A stretch of 64,000 nt of DNA from the IMG/VR virus record IMGVR_UViG_3300042691_050360, positions 1 to 64,000 of that record. One strand, 5' to 3'. Numbering within the stretch: the first letter of the stretch is position 1; each line of letters opens with the position of its first letter. Below the pieces are notes generated by a model, which searched no databases, was not told where the DNA came from, and saw nothing but the letters and a program-made list of their open reading frames with translations. Source of the stretch: a virus. Below are positions 48,856 to 58,368 of the stretch, piece after piece. Position numbers and translations under genes: made by a program.

Positions 48856-48857
48856 AT
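48852..48857 (+). promoter_or_regulatory. -10-like box, 6 nt before ATG 48864
   Basis: Perfect TATAAT preceded by G, 6-nt spacer. It opens the packaging and head operon. Confidence 0.55.
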
Positions 48858-48863
48858 TCAAAT

Positions 48864-49547
48864 ATGACATCATCAAACGAGCCTGTAATTGACAATATCA
48901 TCTTAGATGATTCAAGTCTATTAAAGATAGAAGATGGCGATGATATTATGCTTTTCAGCAGTCTCAAGGCAGACGCCAGGCCTATTATCCCATATAACCT
49001 AAATGTATCTGGCATAGAATACCCTCAATTGTATTCTGGTAAATGTGCGATTTGTAACTCCCCGCACAGAACATTGCTTGAACATGTCTATATTGATTGT
49101 GGAAAAAAGATCAACACCACAATCAAGTTTTTTGAAAGGCACTTTCGGGCAAAATTGAACTGGACTCAGGTCAACCAGCATATTAAGTTTCACTGCGATT
49201 TAAATAAAATTGAAACTCCTGGATTGCTTCACTATGAAGATAGAGAGCATGAAGTTTCAAGATGGAAATACAGAGAATATGAACTTGCGGAAACAATGAT
49301 TCTTATGGAGATTAATGATGTCAGAGGAATCAATGCAAGATCTCCCGACGACATCCTTAAAAGAGCATCAATGATCGAAAAACTCACTGGCAAACTGCTA
49401 TTGATTAAAGAAAAGAGAGATGATAATTCAATGGGGCTACCTAATGTTTTTGAAGTTCTGCATGACCTTCACAACCAGATGATCAACGAAGAGGATCAAA
49501 GAATTATTCGAGAAAAGGTTAAATTCCTAAAGCAATCTATTAGTTAA
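48864..49547 (+). CDS. Candidate terminase small subunit
   Basis: The 227-aa protein lies 10 nt before the large subunit gene, the usual place of the small terminase subunit. It has a possible zinc-binding and DNA-recognition segment (KCAICNSPHRTLLEH, then a Cys, an FFERHF helix and QHIKFHC, about 60-115), followed by helical regions (EYELAETMILMEIN, RASMIEKLTGKLL) that could form the oligomerisation core. No direct sequence match is visible, so the call rests on position, size and DNA-binding look. Confidence 0.5.
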   Translation: MTSSNEPVIDNIILDDSSLLKIEDGDDIMLFSSLKADARPIIPYNLNVSGIEYPQLYSGKCAICNSPHRTLLEHVYIDCGKKINTTIKFFERHFRAKLNWTQVNQHIKFHCDLNKIETPGLLHYEDREHEVSRWKYREYELAETMILMEINDVRGINARSPDDILKRASMIEKLTGKLLLIKEKRDDNSMGLPNVFEVLHDLHNQMINEEDQRIIREKVKFLKQSIS

Positions 49548-49557
49548 CGGCAGATAA

Positions 49558-51663
49558 ATGGACAAGAAAAAGCAACAAAAGCAAGCAATGGAGCAGCGGG
49601 AGAAAATGATCCGCGATGCTGCAAAGCTAGAGCAAATTTTTGCTCAATTTGAAGGAGATGAAGATTTCGAATCTCAATACACTTCGCGTTACGAAGTTCC
49701 AGCCCCCGAACCTAAAGACACATCTAAATACAATCCGAATAAGCTAGTTGACATTGAGACATTCATCACGCATCCGTTCTTTTTAAATCTAAGGCCTTAT
49801 CCCTGGCAGATTTTAGCACTTAAATTATTTTACGCTGGTGCTGAAGGTAATACCATTCTTGAATTCAATGAAGCTAAGAAAGAAGAAGTTACTGGGTGTG
49901 GAGATTGTGTTTGGAAATATGTTGTTGATAATGAAATTGACTGTGCAAAAAAAATCGAAGAAGAAGATAGTTACCAACCAGTTTTGAAGCCATTCAATTC
50001 GAGATGTCTTCAGTGTCTTCGGTGCCCAGTTCAGACTCGCAAAACTAGACTAGAGCATGAAATTAAAATTGCGGCTGATAAAGAGTCTGAAAAATTAATG
50101 ACAGATATTTTAGAAAATGAATTGGAAGATTTATTCCAATCTGAAATAGATTTAATTGATGAGATTCCAGATGAAGCCGTGAAGATGCAAATCAAAAATA
50201 AAATTAGAAGTAAATTTCAAGAACTTGTTCTAATTATCGGCCGACGAGGCTCCAAATCGTTTATGACTGTTGCTATTGCTCTTTATGAACTGTATCGACT
50301 TTTGTCAATGAAGCATCCACAGAAAAAACTAGGATTGCCAGATTTTCAAGAAATCGTAATTCTTAATGTTGCTAAAAACGAAGATCAGGCAAAAGATTCT
50401 ATTTTTACGCCGATGAAAAATAGTGCCGTTGCATCTCCCTTCTTTCAAAAATATATAGGTGTAGATAATGTTCTGGAAATGAAGTTTCTTACAGAAAGGG
50501 ATATTGAGGAAAACGACAGGAGAAAAGCAAGAGGACTTGCTGAGCTAGATGGAACCATTATTTTAAAATGCGGATCTTCATCTGCTTCTGGCTTGGTTGG
50601 AAAAACATGTTGGTGCATCATTCTCGACGAGCTTGCTGCAATGGCAGGAGACAACCCCAACTCGGGGATGGATAAAAAACTATACGATGAGCTAAAGCCG
50701 TCCATCGCAACCTTCGGTAAAGAAGGAAAAATAATTTGTCTTTCTAACCCTAAGGGACCTTTCGGTCAACTATTTACATTATATAACACGAGGCTTGAAG
50801 ACTCAATGACGCTAGTGTTAAAAATTCCAACGTGGCAGATTAATGCAAATATTGATAAGCTCTGGCTTGCGGCACAAAAGAAGAATGACCCCGTAGAGTA
50901 TAATATGCAATTCGGGGCTGAATTTGGAAATAACTCGCAAAATCCTTACTTATCGCCAGAGGATGTTGATTATGCATTTGTTAATTCTAACCAAATAACA
51001 AGATTAGAAAAAAGGGATACGGCTGGCGAATACTATTGCCATGTAGATCCGGCTAACAGATCGGATTACTATTGTATCGCTGTGGCTGAGGCGATCCCAA
51101 CAGGAATAACAGATGTGAACGGAAAGATGATTAAATCTTTCAATATTGTTCATTTACATTTTTGGGCACCTCAGAAGATGAAACAGCCCGTGCCTGTCAG
51201 AGAGGTTGAAGAATATTTAATAAATCTGCACTCAAACTTTAGGTTTAAGCAAATAAGCTTTGATCAATGGGGCTCCATGGAGACGATAAATAAATTACAG
51301 CAAATGGGGCTACCAGTTGTTCTTCGAGTATTCAACAAAGAATATAAAGACAAGATTTATCTCAATCTTTTAGAGGTTTTCAGAGATAAGAGAATCCGTT
51401 TCTATAAAATGTCAGCGGGCAGAGTAAAAGACTCAAGGGAGCAATGGATGGAAATTAATGAGATACCAGAAGCTAAAGACCAATTTACATTTTTGCAGAA
51501 AAAATGGAAAAATGGAAGGCAGGTTATCGAGGCACTTTCTGGATACAAAGATGATATCCCAGATGCCGTGGCTGCGGCGATTCACGAAGCAAATTCTGAC
51601 TCTGTTTTAATGCGAACCTTGCCAAGGGCTAGGGTTGCCTATACCGGTGGTCGGATTAGGTAA
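49558..51663 (+). CDS. terL: Terminase large subunit
   Basis: The 701-aa protein contains the packaging motor: LVLIIGRRGSKSFMTVAIAL with Walker A at about 228-235, Walker B CIILDELAAM near 353 and the coupling motif CLSNPKG near 395. The nuclease domain has HVDPANRSDYYCI (about 494, first Asp), ISFDQWGSM (about 567) and DDIPDAVAAAI (about 666), an RNase H-like triad. A Cys-rich insert at about 115-165 (GCGDCVW, then CLQCLRCP) suggests a zinc site not found in most terminases. It translocates and cuts DNA at the portal. AT-rich codons; good spacing from the small subunit gene. Confidence 0.93.
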   Translation: MDKKKQQKQAMEQREKMIRDAAKLEQIFAQFEGDEDFESQYTSRYEVPAPEPKDTSKYNPNKLVDIETFITHPFFLNLRPYPWQILALKLFYAGAEGNTILEFNEAKKEEVTGCGDCVWKYVVDNEIDCAKKIEEEDSYQPVLKPFNSRCLQCLRCPVQTRKTRLEHEIKIAADKESEKLMTDILENELEDLFQSEIDLIDEIPDEAVKMQIKNKIRSKFQELVLIIGRRGSKSFMTVAIALYELYRLLSMKHPQKKLGLPDFQEIVILNVAKNEDQAKDSIFTPMKNSAVASPFFQKYIGVDNVLEMKFLTERDIEENDRRKARGLAELDGTIILKCGSSSASGLVGKTCWCIILDELAAMAGDNPNSGMDKKLYDELKPSIATFGKEGKIICLSNPKGPFGQLFTLYNTRLEDSMTLVLKIPTWQINANIDKLWLAAQKKNDPVEYNMQFGAEFGNNSQNPYLSPEDVDYAFVNSNQITRLEKRDTAGEYYCHVDPANRSDYYCIAVAEAIPTGITDVNGKMIKSFNIVHLHFWAPQKMKQPVPVREVEEYLINLHSNFRFKQISFDQWGSMETINKLQQMGLPVVLRVFNKEYKDKIYLNLLEVFRDKRIRFYKMSAGRVKDSREQWMEINEIPEAKDQFTFLQKKWKNGRQVIEALSGYKDDIPDAVAAAIHEANSDSVLMRTLPRARVAYTGGRIR

Positions 51664-51693
51664 AATCTAAGTTAATTTAGAAATTTAAAAGTG

Positions 51694-52722
51694 ATGAGTA
51701 TACGGCTTGGTCAATTTGGGGGCGTGGGGGGTCAATATGCTCCAAATGCTCCAGGCGGATCTCCGAATTTCCAAGGCGGGTCTAGCGGACACGCTGGATA
51801 CGGAATAAATAATTTCTCGGGTGACATCTCATTAGATGACCTGATGGGTTTTTATCGTAAGCCGGACATACTTTCATTTGAAAGACCCATTGAAAGCTTG
51901 CTTGAAACCTTCCACGACAATCTTGAGAAAGATGCTGTGCCTTATCTTTTAGATTTTGATGAACGTGTTAAATTGAATCTAAAGAAGAAAATCCGAAACA
52001 AAGAGCAACATTTGAAAGATTTAGCCACAGAAAAGTCTACAGAGCCAACACCAATTAATAAAAAAATCAAGACTGTGGAGGAGTTGCTTCAGAAGTTTAG
52101 AAGGAACGATGGTATTGATTTTAACAAGATGGCCGCTAAAACATCAAGCTATTTTCGCCCGAAAACTGCACCACCTTTACTAGATCAATTCCTGCCAACA
52201 GTAGAAGAATATGAAGATGAAGGCAATCCTCTTAATCTAACAGGAAACAAGCTAAAGCAACCGTTTCTGGGGCCTTATGATCCCATGTATGAGCCAGAAG
52301 ATGGCATAGATAAATATGTTCAGCAAAAGCAAAGCCCAGAAAGAATTGATATGCATGCTTATTTCACGGGCTTGATGGATGCTGAACAGCCCGGTACCAC
52401 CCCTTCTTATAACGATCCAAAGCCAAAATATGACTTACCTTCCCCGATAACTCCGGAATCAAAAAAGAACAATAGAAGCTTAGAAGGTAAGCTTGAAGCT
52501 TTAAAAAACAACACAAACAATCTTGGTGGTCAAGGAACTAATATGGAATACACCCTTGATTGGGACAGGATGCTTAAAGGACAGTATCCAGAGCGAGGAG
52601 TTACCAATGAAGGGCCGTATGAAAACTCTGGATTAAATGATTATTCTCAAAATGATATGCTTAGCGTTTCTGACTCACCTATGTACAGCAGAAATCCTTA
52701 TTTCGGGGTGAGTATACTTTGA
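51694..52722 (+). CDS. Hypothetical virion-associated protein, 342 aa
   Basis: Unrecognised. The N-terminus is Gly-rich and disordered (RLGQFGGVGGQYAPN), then about residues 60-150 a Lys-rich helical region, followed by a Pro/Asn/Asp-rich low-complexity tail. The start is ATG 51694 rather than GTG 51691. The operon position after terL suggests a head or neck assembly factor. Its stop and the next start overlap as TTGA. Confidence 0.45.
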   Translation: MSIRLGQFGGVGGQYAPNAPGGSPNFQGGSSGHAGYGINNFSGDISLDDLMGFYRKPDILSFERPIESLLETFHDNLEKDAVPYLLDFDERVKLNLKKKIRNKEQHLKDLATEKSTEPTPINKKIKTVEELLQKFRRNDGIDFNKMAAKTSSYFRPKTAPPLLDQFLPTVEEYEDEGNPLNLTGNKLKQPFLGPYDPMYEPEDGIDKYVQQKQSPERIDMHAYFTGLMDAEQPGTTPSYNDPKPKYDLPSPITPESKKNNRSLEGKLEALKNNTNNLGGQGTNMEYTLDWDRMLKGQYPERGVTNEGPYENSGLNDYSQNDMLSVSDSPMYSRNPYFGVSIL

Positions 52723-53159
52723 AAAATGTACTAAAGTCTATAGATTTACTTGAGCAAAATGGCTATTATAGACTGGCTGATTTATTTCAGAATCAGCTAA
52801 TTAAGACTGCCGCGTGGCCTTACAATCTTTCTGCTATAGATGAGCTTCCTCTTTCAGCTAGATTTTATACCTGGGACAGGAATGAACAAGATTTTAATGA
52901 ATTTGACAGAAAGTTTTACAAAGAGCTTTATTACAGGCTTCCGGATTACAGGAACCTTAAAACTGATTCGGATGAAAAATTAAATCTTGAGGGAGAGATG
53001 CATGGCGAGGATGCGGTTCCGGGGCCAGCTTATGTTGATCCTACACCAATGGCCAGCTCACCTTCTATGAACGGTGGGCTGGACTACTTCACCTGGGATC
53101 AGGCTCATGATATTAATAATGGCCCAGAGTATTGGAAAAATCTCAAGCCCAGAGGGTAA
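52719..53159 (+). CDS. Hypothetical protein, 146 aa
   Basis: Starts with TTG 52719, overlapping the upstream stop. The N-terminal 40 residues (IDLLEQNGYYRLADLFQNQL) form the short amphipathic helix pair seen in several proteins of this phage (compare 19930 and 23749 genes). The rest is aromatic and acidic with Gly/Pro loops. Function unknown. Confidence 0.45.
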   Translation: MKNVLKSIDLLEQNGYYRLADLFQNQLIKTAAWPYNLSAIDELPLSARFYTWDRNEQDFNEFDRKFYKELYYRLPDYRNLKTDSDEKLNLEGEMHGEDAVPGPAYVDPTPMASSPSMNGGLDYFTWDQAHDINNGPEYWKNLKPRG

Positions 53160-53186
53160 AAACAAAATTAAAGAGAAAATTAATTT

Positions 53187-53636
53187 ATGCCACAGCCAAT
53201 CGTACCCATTCATAAACAAGAAAGTATGTCTATCACATTCGGCGATTCCATGCAGCCTGAGTTTCAATTGTCTGAATTGCAAGCAATTTTGTTACAACCT
53301 ACTGCATCGGCTAAAAGCAATGCCCGATATTCTGGTAATACAATTACAGCTTTGCAAGAAATTGATAAAAATACAGATTTTGTAGTTACTGCAGTAACCG
53401 ATTCAAATGAGAGATACTGCTCGGTTCCTTCTGAGATTGATGAGAACACAATGCTCACTTTGAAGGCGGAAGGTCTGATCAGCGGATATGGACGAAGCGT
53501 TAAAATTACTGATCGTGGCAGAACTGCTTTGAGAGATGCTTATCTTTCTACTAAAAACAGCTTGAAAGAAAATAGAACTTCTGATAAATTTGATTTCAGA
53601 TCTTTTTCAAGAATTGCTAAAAAAACCGGAGAATAA
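53187..53636 (+). CDS. Hypothetical winged-helix-like protein, 149 aa
   Basis: Residues about 50-120 look like a winged helix (LTLKAEGLISGYGRSVKITD, GRTALRDAYL), the layout of MarR/PadR-type DNA-binding domains. The first 30 residues are a Gln/Ser-rich tail. The last 30 residues are a basic linker. A GAAAAT sequence lies 6 nt before ATG 53187. It may be a late regulator or virion DNA-binding protein. Moderate uncertainty. Confidence 0.45.
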   Translation: MPQPIVPIHKQESMSITFGDSMQPEFQLSELQAILLQPTASAKSNARYSGNTITALQEIDKNTDFVVTAVTDSNERYCSVPSEIDENTMLTLKAEGLISGYGRSVKITDRGRTALRDAYLSTKNSLKENRTSDKFDFRSFSRIAKKTGE

Positions 53637-55364
53637 ATGTTTGAAAATCAAAATACTCTAGAATTACTGGCTAAGTATGCTTATAATACTTCTGTTAGCA
53701 AAAAGCCGTCAGATATTATCGTAGCAATGATGAAGCTTGCACAAAATGATAAGATTTATGATGAGATTTTTAATTTACCAGAGATGAGAATCAAATCAAT
53801 TCTTTCAGAACCCGGAAAATACGAATATAAAAAAGACGATATACGAAAAGTGCTACAGGATTCTTTGGGTGCAATAAGTAGCTACGTCATGTCTAAAGCA
53901 AAAAATGACGAAATAGCCTCAGCGGTGGCTGAATTAATGCCGGTGGCATTTGTTGATAAAAGTGTTGAAAGGCTTGAAGAATTCAACGGGGTGGCGGCAA
54001 AAGATTTTTCCTTAAAAGCATTATCAAATGGAGCGTTAAATGCAGCTAGTCAGCTTGTTCAGCAAAGACTATTGAAGCAAAAACAAGTGGAAAAGGACAA
54101 ACCCAAACCACTTTCCCTAGATGTGGAGCTTAAAGGTGGTAAAGGAGATGGAAAGCAGACTTTTCAGGACTTTATTAAGGATGAATCTTCAGCAGGAGCA
54201 TTTGAGGGCATTTATCAACAGGGATCTGAAGGAGGTCTTGATGATAAAGCAGCATCGCTCGATTCAATCATCAAGAAGATACTCGATGACCCCGAACAGG
54301 ATATTCTAAGCCTGTATGTTGAAAACAAGATTATTCCTCAGTTTAATAATCTGAAAAAAAGATTATCGACTAATAATCCACAGGAAAGGGCATCTGCTGA
54401 AGCCGATCTTGATCTTTTTTATGAGAATTTCTTCAAGTATGTCTCTGATAATATCGGACAACAAAAAAGAATCTACGATCAGGGTGGAGGAAGAAGAGAA
54501 TACAGTCTTCAGCAAGTTCAGGAATATGTCAATGATCAGCTTAAAGAACTTGATCTCGATAATGTTTTAGAGTACGTCTTTAAGCAAAACTTCTATAATT
54601 TGCCAAAGTGGGCCAAAAAAGCTGAACCAAGTCTTGTAAAGCAAGTTCTAAAATCTATAATTAAATCATCTTTAATTTTTAGTGCCAAGAGTGCAATGGA
54701 TGTTAGTCTTCCATCTGCAGAAACAAGGGGTCAGGGCGGCAGTGCACAGCTATCTCAGATTGAGTTAGTTCACCACATTTTGAAAAAAGAAATCAGAAAA
54801 ATTGCCCAAGATGAGGGAGAGCAACAAAAACTAATTAGCGAAGCTCTTAAGCTCTTAGGGTCAAAAATTGACAAAGAAACTGGCAAAGTTGTGCATAAAA
54901 CAAAAGATGCTCTTTCTTATTCACTTTTCCAACATGCAACTCCGGCATTGATGTCTGCTTTAATGCAAAAGTCTATGGAAGTATACGGCGAGCGATTCGC
55001 AGATCTTTCCCCAGATGAGCAAGAAGCGTTAATCAATGAAGTTCAGTCTAAAGTTTATACTAAAGCTAGAATGCCTTACACACAAGATGTAGGTGGATAC
55101 GAGTTAAAGACCACTCCCTATCATGCACTTGAAAACGCTGAAAGTATATCACGGGAAAATATCCGAGAGAGACTTCAGCAGGCTATGGACATTAAGGGAG
55201 GCAGAGCTCTACCAGGTGGATTCATGAAGAAGCGGGTTGAAATAGAGCGACTTGCACCACCGGAAGATTACGATTTCAATAGCGATCTTGACGATCTTGA
55301 TGATGATTTTGGCAAAGAGAGTGCTCTGTCTTATATGATTAAAAAATATGCTATTAAACATTAG
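53637..55364 (+). CDS. Hypothetical virion protein, 575 aa
   Basis: Not recognised. The 575-aa protein is mostly helical and charged, with a Lys/Gly-rich segment near 165-175, a long helical middle and an acidic C-terminal segment (SDLDDLDDDFGKESAL) followed by a short helix. Such features suit a scaffold, core or ejection-type protein of the head. It starts on the base after the previous stop. Confidence 0.45.
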   Translation: MFENQNTLELLAKYAYNTSVSKKPSDIIVAMMKLAQNDKIYDEIFNLPEMRIKSILSEPGKYEYKKDDIRKVLQDSLGAISSYVMSKAKNDEIASAVAELMPVAFVDKSVERLEEFNGVAAKDFSLKALSNGALNAASQLVQQRLLKQKQVEKDKPKPLSLDVELKGGKGDGKQTFQDFIKDESSAGAFEGIYQQGSEGGLDDKAASLDSIIKKILDDPEQDILSLYVENKIIPQFNNLKKRLSTNNPQERASAEADLDLFYENFFKYVSDNIGQQKRIYDQGGGRREYSLQQVQEYVNDQLKELDLDNVLEYVFKQNFYNLPKWAKKAEPSLVKQVLKSIIKSSLIFSAKSAMDVSLPSAETRGQGGSAQLSQIELVHHILKKEIRKIAQDEGEQQKLISEALKLLGSKIDKETGKVVHKTKDALSYSLFQHATPALMSALMQKSMEVYGERFADLSPDEQEALINEVQSKVYTKARMPYTQDVGGYELKTTPYHALENAESISRENIRERLQQAMDIKGGRALPGGFMKKRVEIERLAPPEDYDFNSDLDDLDDDFGKESALSYMIKKYAIKH

Positions 55365-55713
55365 ATTCATAGCTAAGTCATCTGAAGATCTTTCCAAGGG
55401 CTTGATGTTTTCCAAGCCCCTGGAAAATGATGAATGTGCACTTTTCATATTCAAATATCTTGATGATCATAGTTTTTGGAATAAAAATGTTGATTTTCCC
55501 ATATCATTACTTTTCATGGACGAAAACTTTGAAATTAAAAACATAGGCAAGCTTGATGCTCATCAAGAAAAACCTTGCAGGGCTGAATACCCCATGACAA
55601 AATATGTTTTGGAAGGTCATTCTGATCTACCAAAAGAATATGATATTAAGGTGGGAGACTTCTGTCTTCCAGAAAATCATAAAATAAAATTGATAAGAGG
55701 TAAAAGTAAATAA
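55348..55713 (+). CDS. DUF192 family protein
   Basis: The 121-aa protein matches DUF192: LSKGLMFSKPLENDECALFI, HSFWNKNVDFPISLLFMDEN and a VLEG...GDFCL segment, with the spacing of that small beta-barrel family. DUF192 proteins have no established enzymatic role. Here the usual Met-Leu-Phe motif reads CALFIF. It sits in the head gene operon and overlaps the upstream gene by 17 nt, so it may be a virion or assembly part. Confidence 0.7.
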   Translation: MLLNIRFIAKSSEDLSKGLMFSKPLENDECALFIFKYLDDHSFWNKNVDFPISLLFMDENFEIKNIGKLDAHQEKPCRAEYPMTKYVLEGHSDLPKEYDIKVGDFCLPENHKIKLIRGKSK

Positions 55714-55743
55714 TCTTAGAAAATAGATTTATTGGAGTAAAAA

Positions 55744-56760
55744 ATGGCAGATAGAGTTTTTCCTAACAACACAGAAGTAGACATGGGTTCTAAAATTTCA
55801 TTTAGCGGAATTGATTGGACGAGCGTGGAGCAAAATATGCAAAACAACAAGTTCGCAAGCTCCCAAGACGAACAGATCAAAAATCTTTTAAAGATGGCTG
55901 AAATGGTAATGGGGGAGGAAGCCGAGGATGAAGAGGAGGTCGAATCTGTGAAGGGAGACGATAAAGCTGAACCAGCTGAAGAAAACGCCGACAAAGATGA
56001 AAACTTTGATGGCGGGAAAATAACAGAAATGTTAAAAGAATCAAAATCAAACACAACTATGAAAAAAATCGCATTTACTCATCCAAGTCAGATTAGTGCT
56101 GAAGCTATTGAAGTTGCAAAAGCCGCTGGTGACGAAAATCTTGTCAAAACAATCCTGTCTGCTAGAAAAGCTAATAGAAAGCGGATCGCTAGTATTATTG
56201 AAGAGAAGATTGAAAATGAAACTCGGCTTGCTCAAAGACAAGCTCAGCGAGAAAACATTATCAAGGTTGCTCAGGAAGCAGAAGTTCCCGCGAGCCAGCT
56301 TGATTCAATGAGCACAGACGATTTACGACAATTGGTCGCTTCTTTCCAAGGCAACGCCCCTGATTATTTCAAGGCAGCTCTTGACAAGAGAGAAAATGAA
56401 GCGGAGATGATGGGGGCAATGGCTTTCACTTCGCCCACAAAGTTTAGCAAAGCTCAGCGTTCTGCATTTAACAAGATTGCTCAATCTCTTGGGATGCCAA
56501 GAGAATATGTTGATTCTATGTGTGCCAAGGTGTACGCAAAGGAAGTGGAAGCTCTAGCTAAAGAAGTTAAAGAAATTTATGCATCAAATGTTTCGGAGAA
56601 AACAAAAACCTCTCTGATCACAGCTACTATCAAAGAAGCCAAGCTTTCGCCAGATTCTAAAGCAGAATTCATTGATTACTGGAATGATGTTCTTGGTTAC
56701 CAAGATAAAGAGTTCTGGCCAGCGGTTGCCGCAGATTACGACAGTTCAAAGGAGAATTAA
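55744..56760 (+). CDS. Hypothetical head or scaffold-like protein, 338 aa
   Basis: The first 100 residues are strongly acidic (EEAEDEEEVESVKGDD, then another acidic run), the middle is a coiled coil (KANRKRIASIIEEKIENETRLAQRQ, in part) and the C-terminal third is helical. This composition is common for scaffold or core proteins around the portal. A GGAG site lies 8 nt before ATG 55744. No family assigned. Confidence 0.45.
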   Translation: MADRVFPNNTEVDMGSKISFSGIDWTSVEQNMQNNKFASSQDEQIKNLLKMAEMVMGEEAEDEEEVESVKGDDKAEPAEENADKDENFDGGKITEMLKESKSNTTMKKIAFTHPSQISAEAIEVAKAAGDENLVKTILSARKANRKRIASIIEEKIENETRLAQRQAQRENIIKVAQEAEVPASQLDSMSTDDLRQLVASFQGNAPDYFKAALDKRENEAEMMGAMAFTSPTKFSKAQRSAFNKIAQSLGMPREYVDSMCAKVYAKEVEALAKEVKEIYASNVSEKTKTSLITATIKEAKLSPDSKAEFIDYWNDVLGYQDKEFWPAVAADYDSSKEN

Positions 56761-56764
56761 TTAA

Positions 56765-57583
56765 ATGTCAATTTTCAGAAAAGCCTCAGAATTAAATAAT
56801 TTACCCACTTCTGTGAGTGGTGCTCTTTTTGAAAATCATGATATTAATTTTCCTGATGAATTCGAGGGCCTTCTGAAAGAGGCATCTAGTAATAAATCGG
56901 TATACGAAAATAGACTTAAAAGTTTCCGAGAAGCTGGTTTAATTAAACACGAGTTTGAAGCACCTGCACCGGCTGTTTACCAAGAGGGCCAGGGTGGAAT
57001 CAGGAGAGCTGGTTTTGGCAAGCGTTTGGACGGTGAAAAATCGGAGCTTTTCGGTGAAGATGCTGTTCGATCTATAAACCATAACACAAATAAATATGCT
57101 GAAAATCTTCTCGATAATGGCTTTTCTATTTGGGAGCCCACATTCGACGACATTCAGGATGCCTTTGAGCAATCACAGAAACAATCTGATTCCGTGTTTG
57201 ATCGAAAGTCGGCAGCTGAAAAGAAATCTGTAGCTCATAACAACTGGGAAAAAGAGCAAACGAATCAGATCCGAAAAGCGAATGTTCTTCCTTATAGAGG
57301 ACTTGGAGTATGCAGACTTGCTAATGAAACTCCAATTCACCATGGGGATTTCGGAACATTTGACGAATTCTATGCAAATACTAGCGATAGTATTCGAGAC
57401 ATGGTAAGAGAGTCAAATAGTGCTAGAAAAGCTAAAATCTCAAGAAAGGGTGTAGACCCAGCTGAGCGAATTAATCAATGGCAAAATAAGGAAGCTATCG
57501 CAGCACGAACAATGGAAGCTCTTGAGAATAACTCATTAATGGCAAAGTTCGCTGATAGTATCGGTGTTGAACTTTATGATTAA
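56765..57583 (+). CDS. Hypothetical virion protein, 272 aa
   Basis: No family recognised. It is hydrophilic, Asn/Gln/Ser/Lys-rich, with a Pro/Ala-rich linker around residue 65 and predicted helices after 115. It lies 4 nt after the previous gene, which supports co-translation in the head operon. Contains one ACAATCTG octamer (57181-57188). Function unknown. Confidence 0.45.
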   Translation: MSIFRKASELNNLPTSVSGALFENHDINFPDEFEGLLKEASSNKSVYENRLKSFREAGLIKHEFEAPAPAVYQEGQGGIRRAGFGKRLDGEKSELFGEDAVRSINHNTNKYAENLLDNGFSIWEPTFDDIQDAFEQSQKQSDSVFDRKSAAEKKSVAHNNWEKEQTNQIRKANVLPYRGLGVCRLANETPIHHGDFGTFDEFYANTSDSIRDMVRESNSARKAKISRKGVDPAERINQWQNKEAIAARTMEALENNSLMAKFADSIGVELYD

Positions 57584-58364
57584 GGAGTCTCAACTCGGTG
57601 GAGTGACACTTGATGAAATACTCGAAGTATTAAATCATTGCATGAATGAGAATGACCCTAAGGTGATTTGCGTTCAGGTTGAAAATCTAAGGAGTAGATG
57701 CCAAACTCCTGAATATTCTGATAGATTGGGGCAGATTTTGGGAGCTTTCAAAATCCCCGATGCCCCAATCAACGCAGTGACTAAAGACCCTATTAGTGGG
57801 GAACCTTACCCAAACTCAAAAAGTTTGTTGCAAAAACTGATACAAGATTTAGAGGGGCAAAAAAAGATGAGCAATAATAGTTTTAATTTCGCTAAATATG
57901 CACAAGCTAAAACGGACAAGAAAAAAACTCGTGGCAATCCGTTTCGAGTTTTAATGGGTAAAATTGGTAAGTTACTTGACCACGGCCTTGAAAAAAGAGA
58001 AATTACACGATATCTTCTCAAAGAAAAGATTTGGAACGAAGAAACTATCTCAAGGGCTGTCGGTATAGTTAAAGAGTATAATAAGAAGAAACATAGAAAA
58101 GGACTTAAAAAAGAATCTCAAACCTTACTCAATACTGCTGAAGAGTGGCCAAAGATGGATATTGATTATAGTAAGCGTTCAAATGCCGAGTTGATTACAT
58201 CAGTATGTTGGCTTAATTCGTTGCAGAAAATGAATTCAAAAGATAATGCGTTTGGTAAAGAGGTTGAAGACCGATCTGGCGTGAAAACTATGATTAGTAA
58301 AATCAAGAGTGTGCTTAAAGAAAGGGGCATGTCTCAGAGTGCTCTTGATGAAATTTTGAAGTGA
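57576..58364 (+). CDS. Hypothetical protein, 262 aa
   Basis: Start ATG 57576 (MIKESQLGG), overlapping the previous gene by 8 nt and with AAGGAG inside its first codons; TTG 57564 is the longer option. The N-terminal 90 residues include a small helical domain. A Lys-rich tract near 110-120 separates it from a helical domain (LLDHGLEKREITRYLLKE) that looks like a nucleic-acid-binding helix-turn-helix. No family. Confidence 0.45.
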   Translation: MIKESQLGGVTLDEILEVLNHCMNENDPKVICVQVENLRSRCQTPEYSDRLGQILGAFKIPDAPINAVTKDPISGEPYPNSKSLLQKLIQDLEGQKKMSNNSFNFAKYAQAKTDKKKTRGNPFRVLMGKIGKLLDHGLEKREITRYLLKEKIWNEETISRAVGIVKEYNKKKHRKGLKKESQTLLNTAEEWPKMDIDYSKRSNAELITSVCWLNSLQKMNSKDNAFGKEVEDRSGVKTMISKIKSVLKERGMSQSALDEILK

Positions 58365-58368
58365 AATT

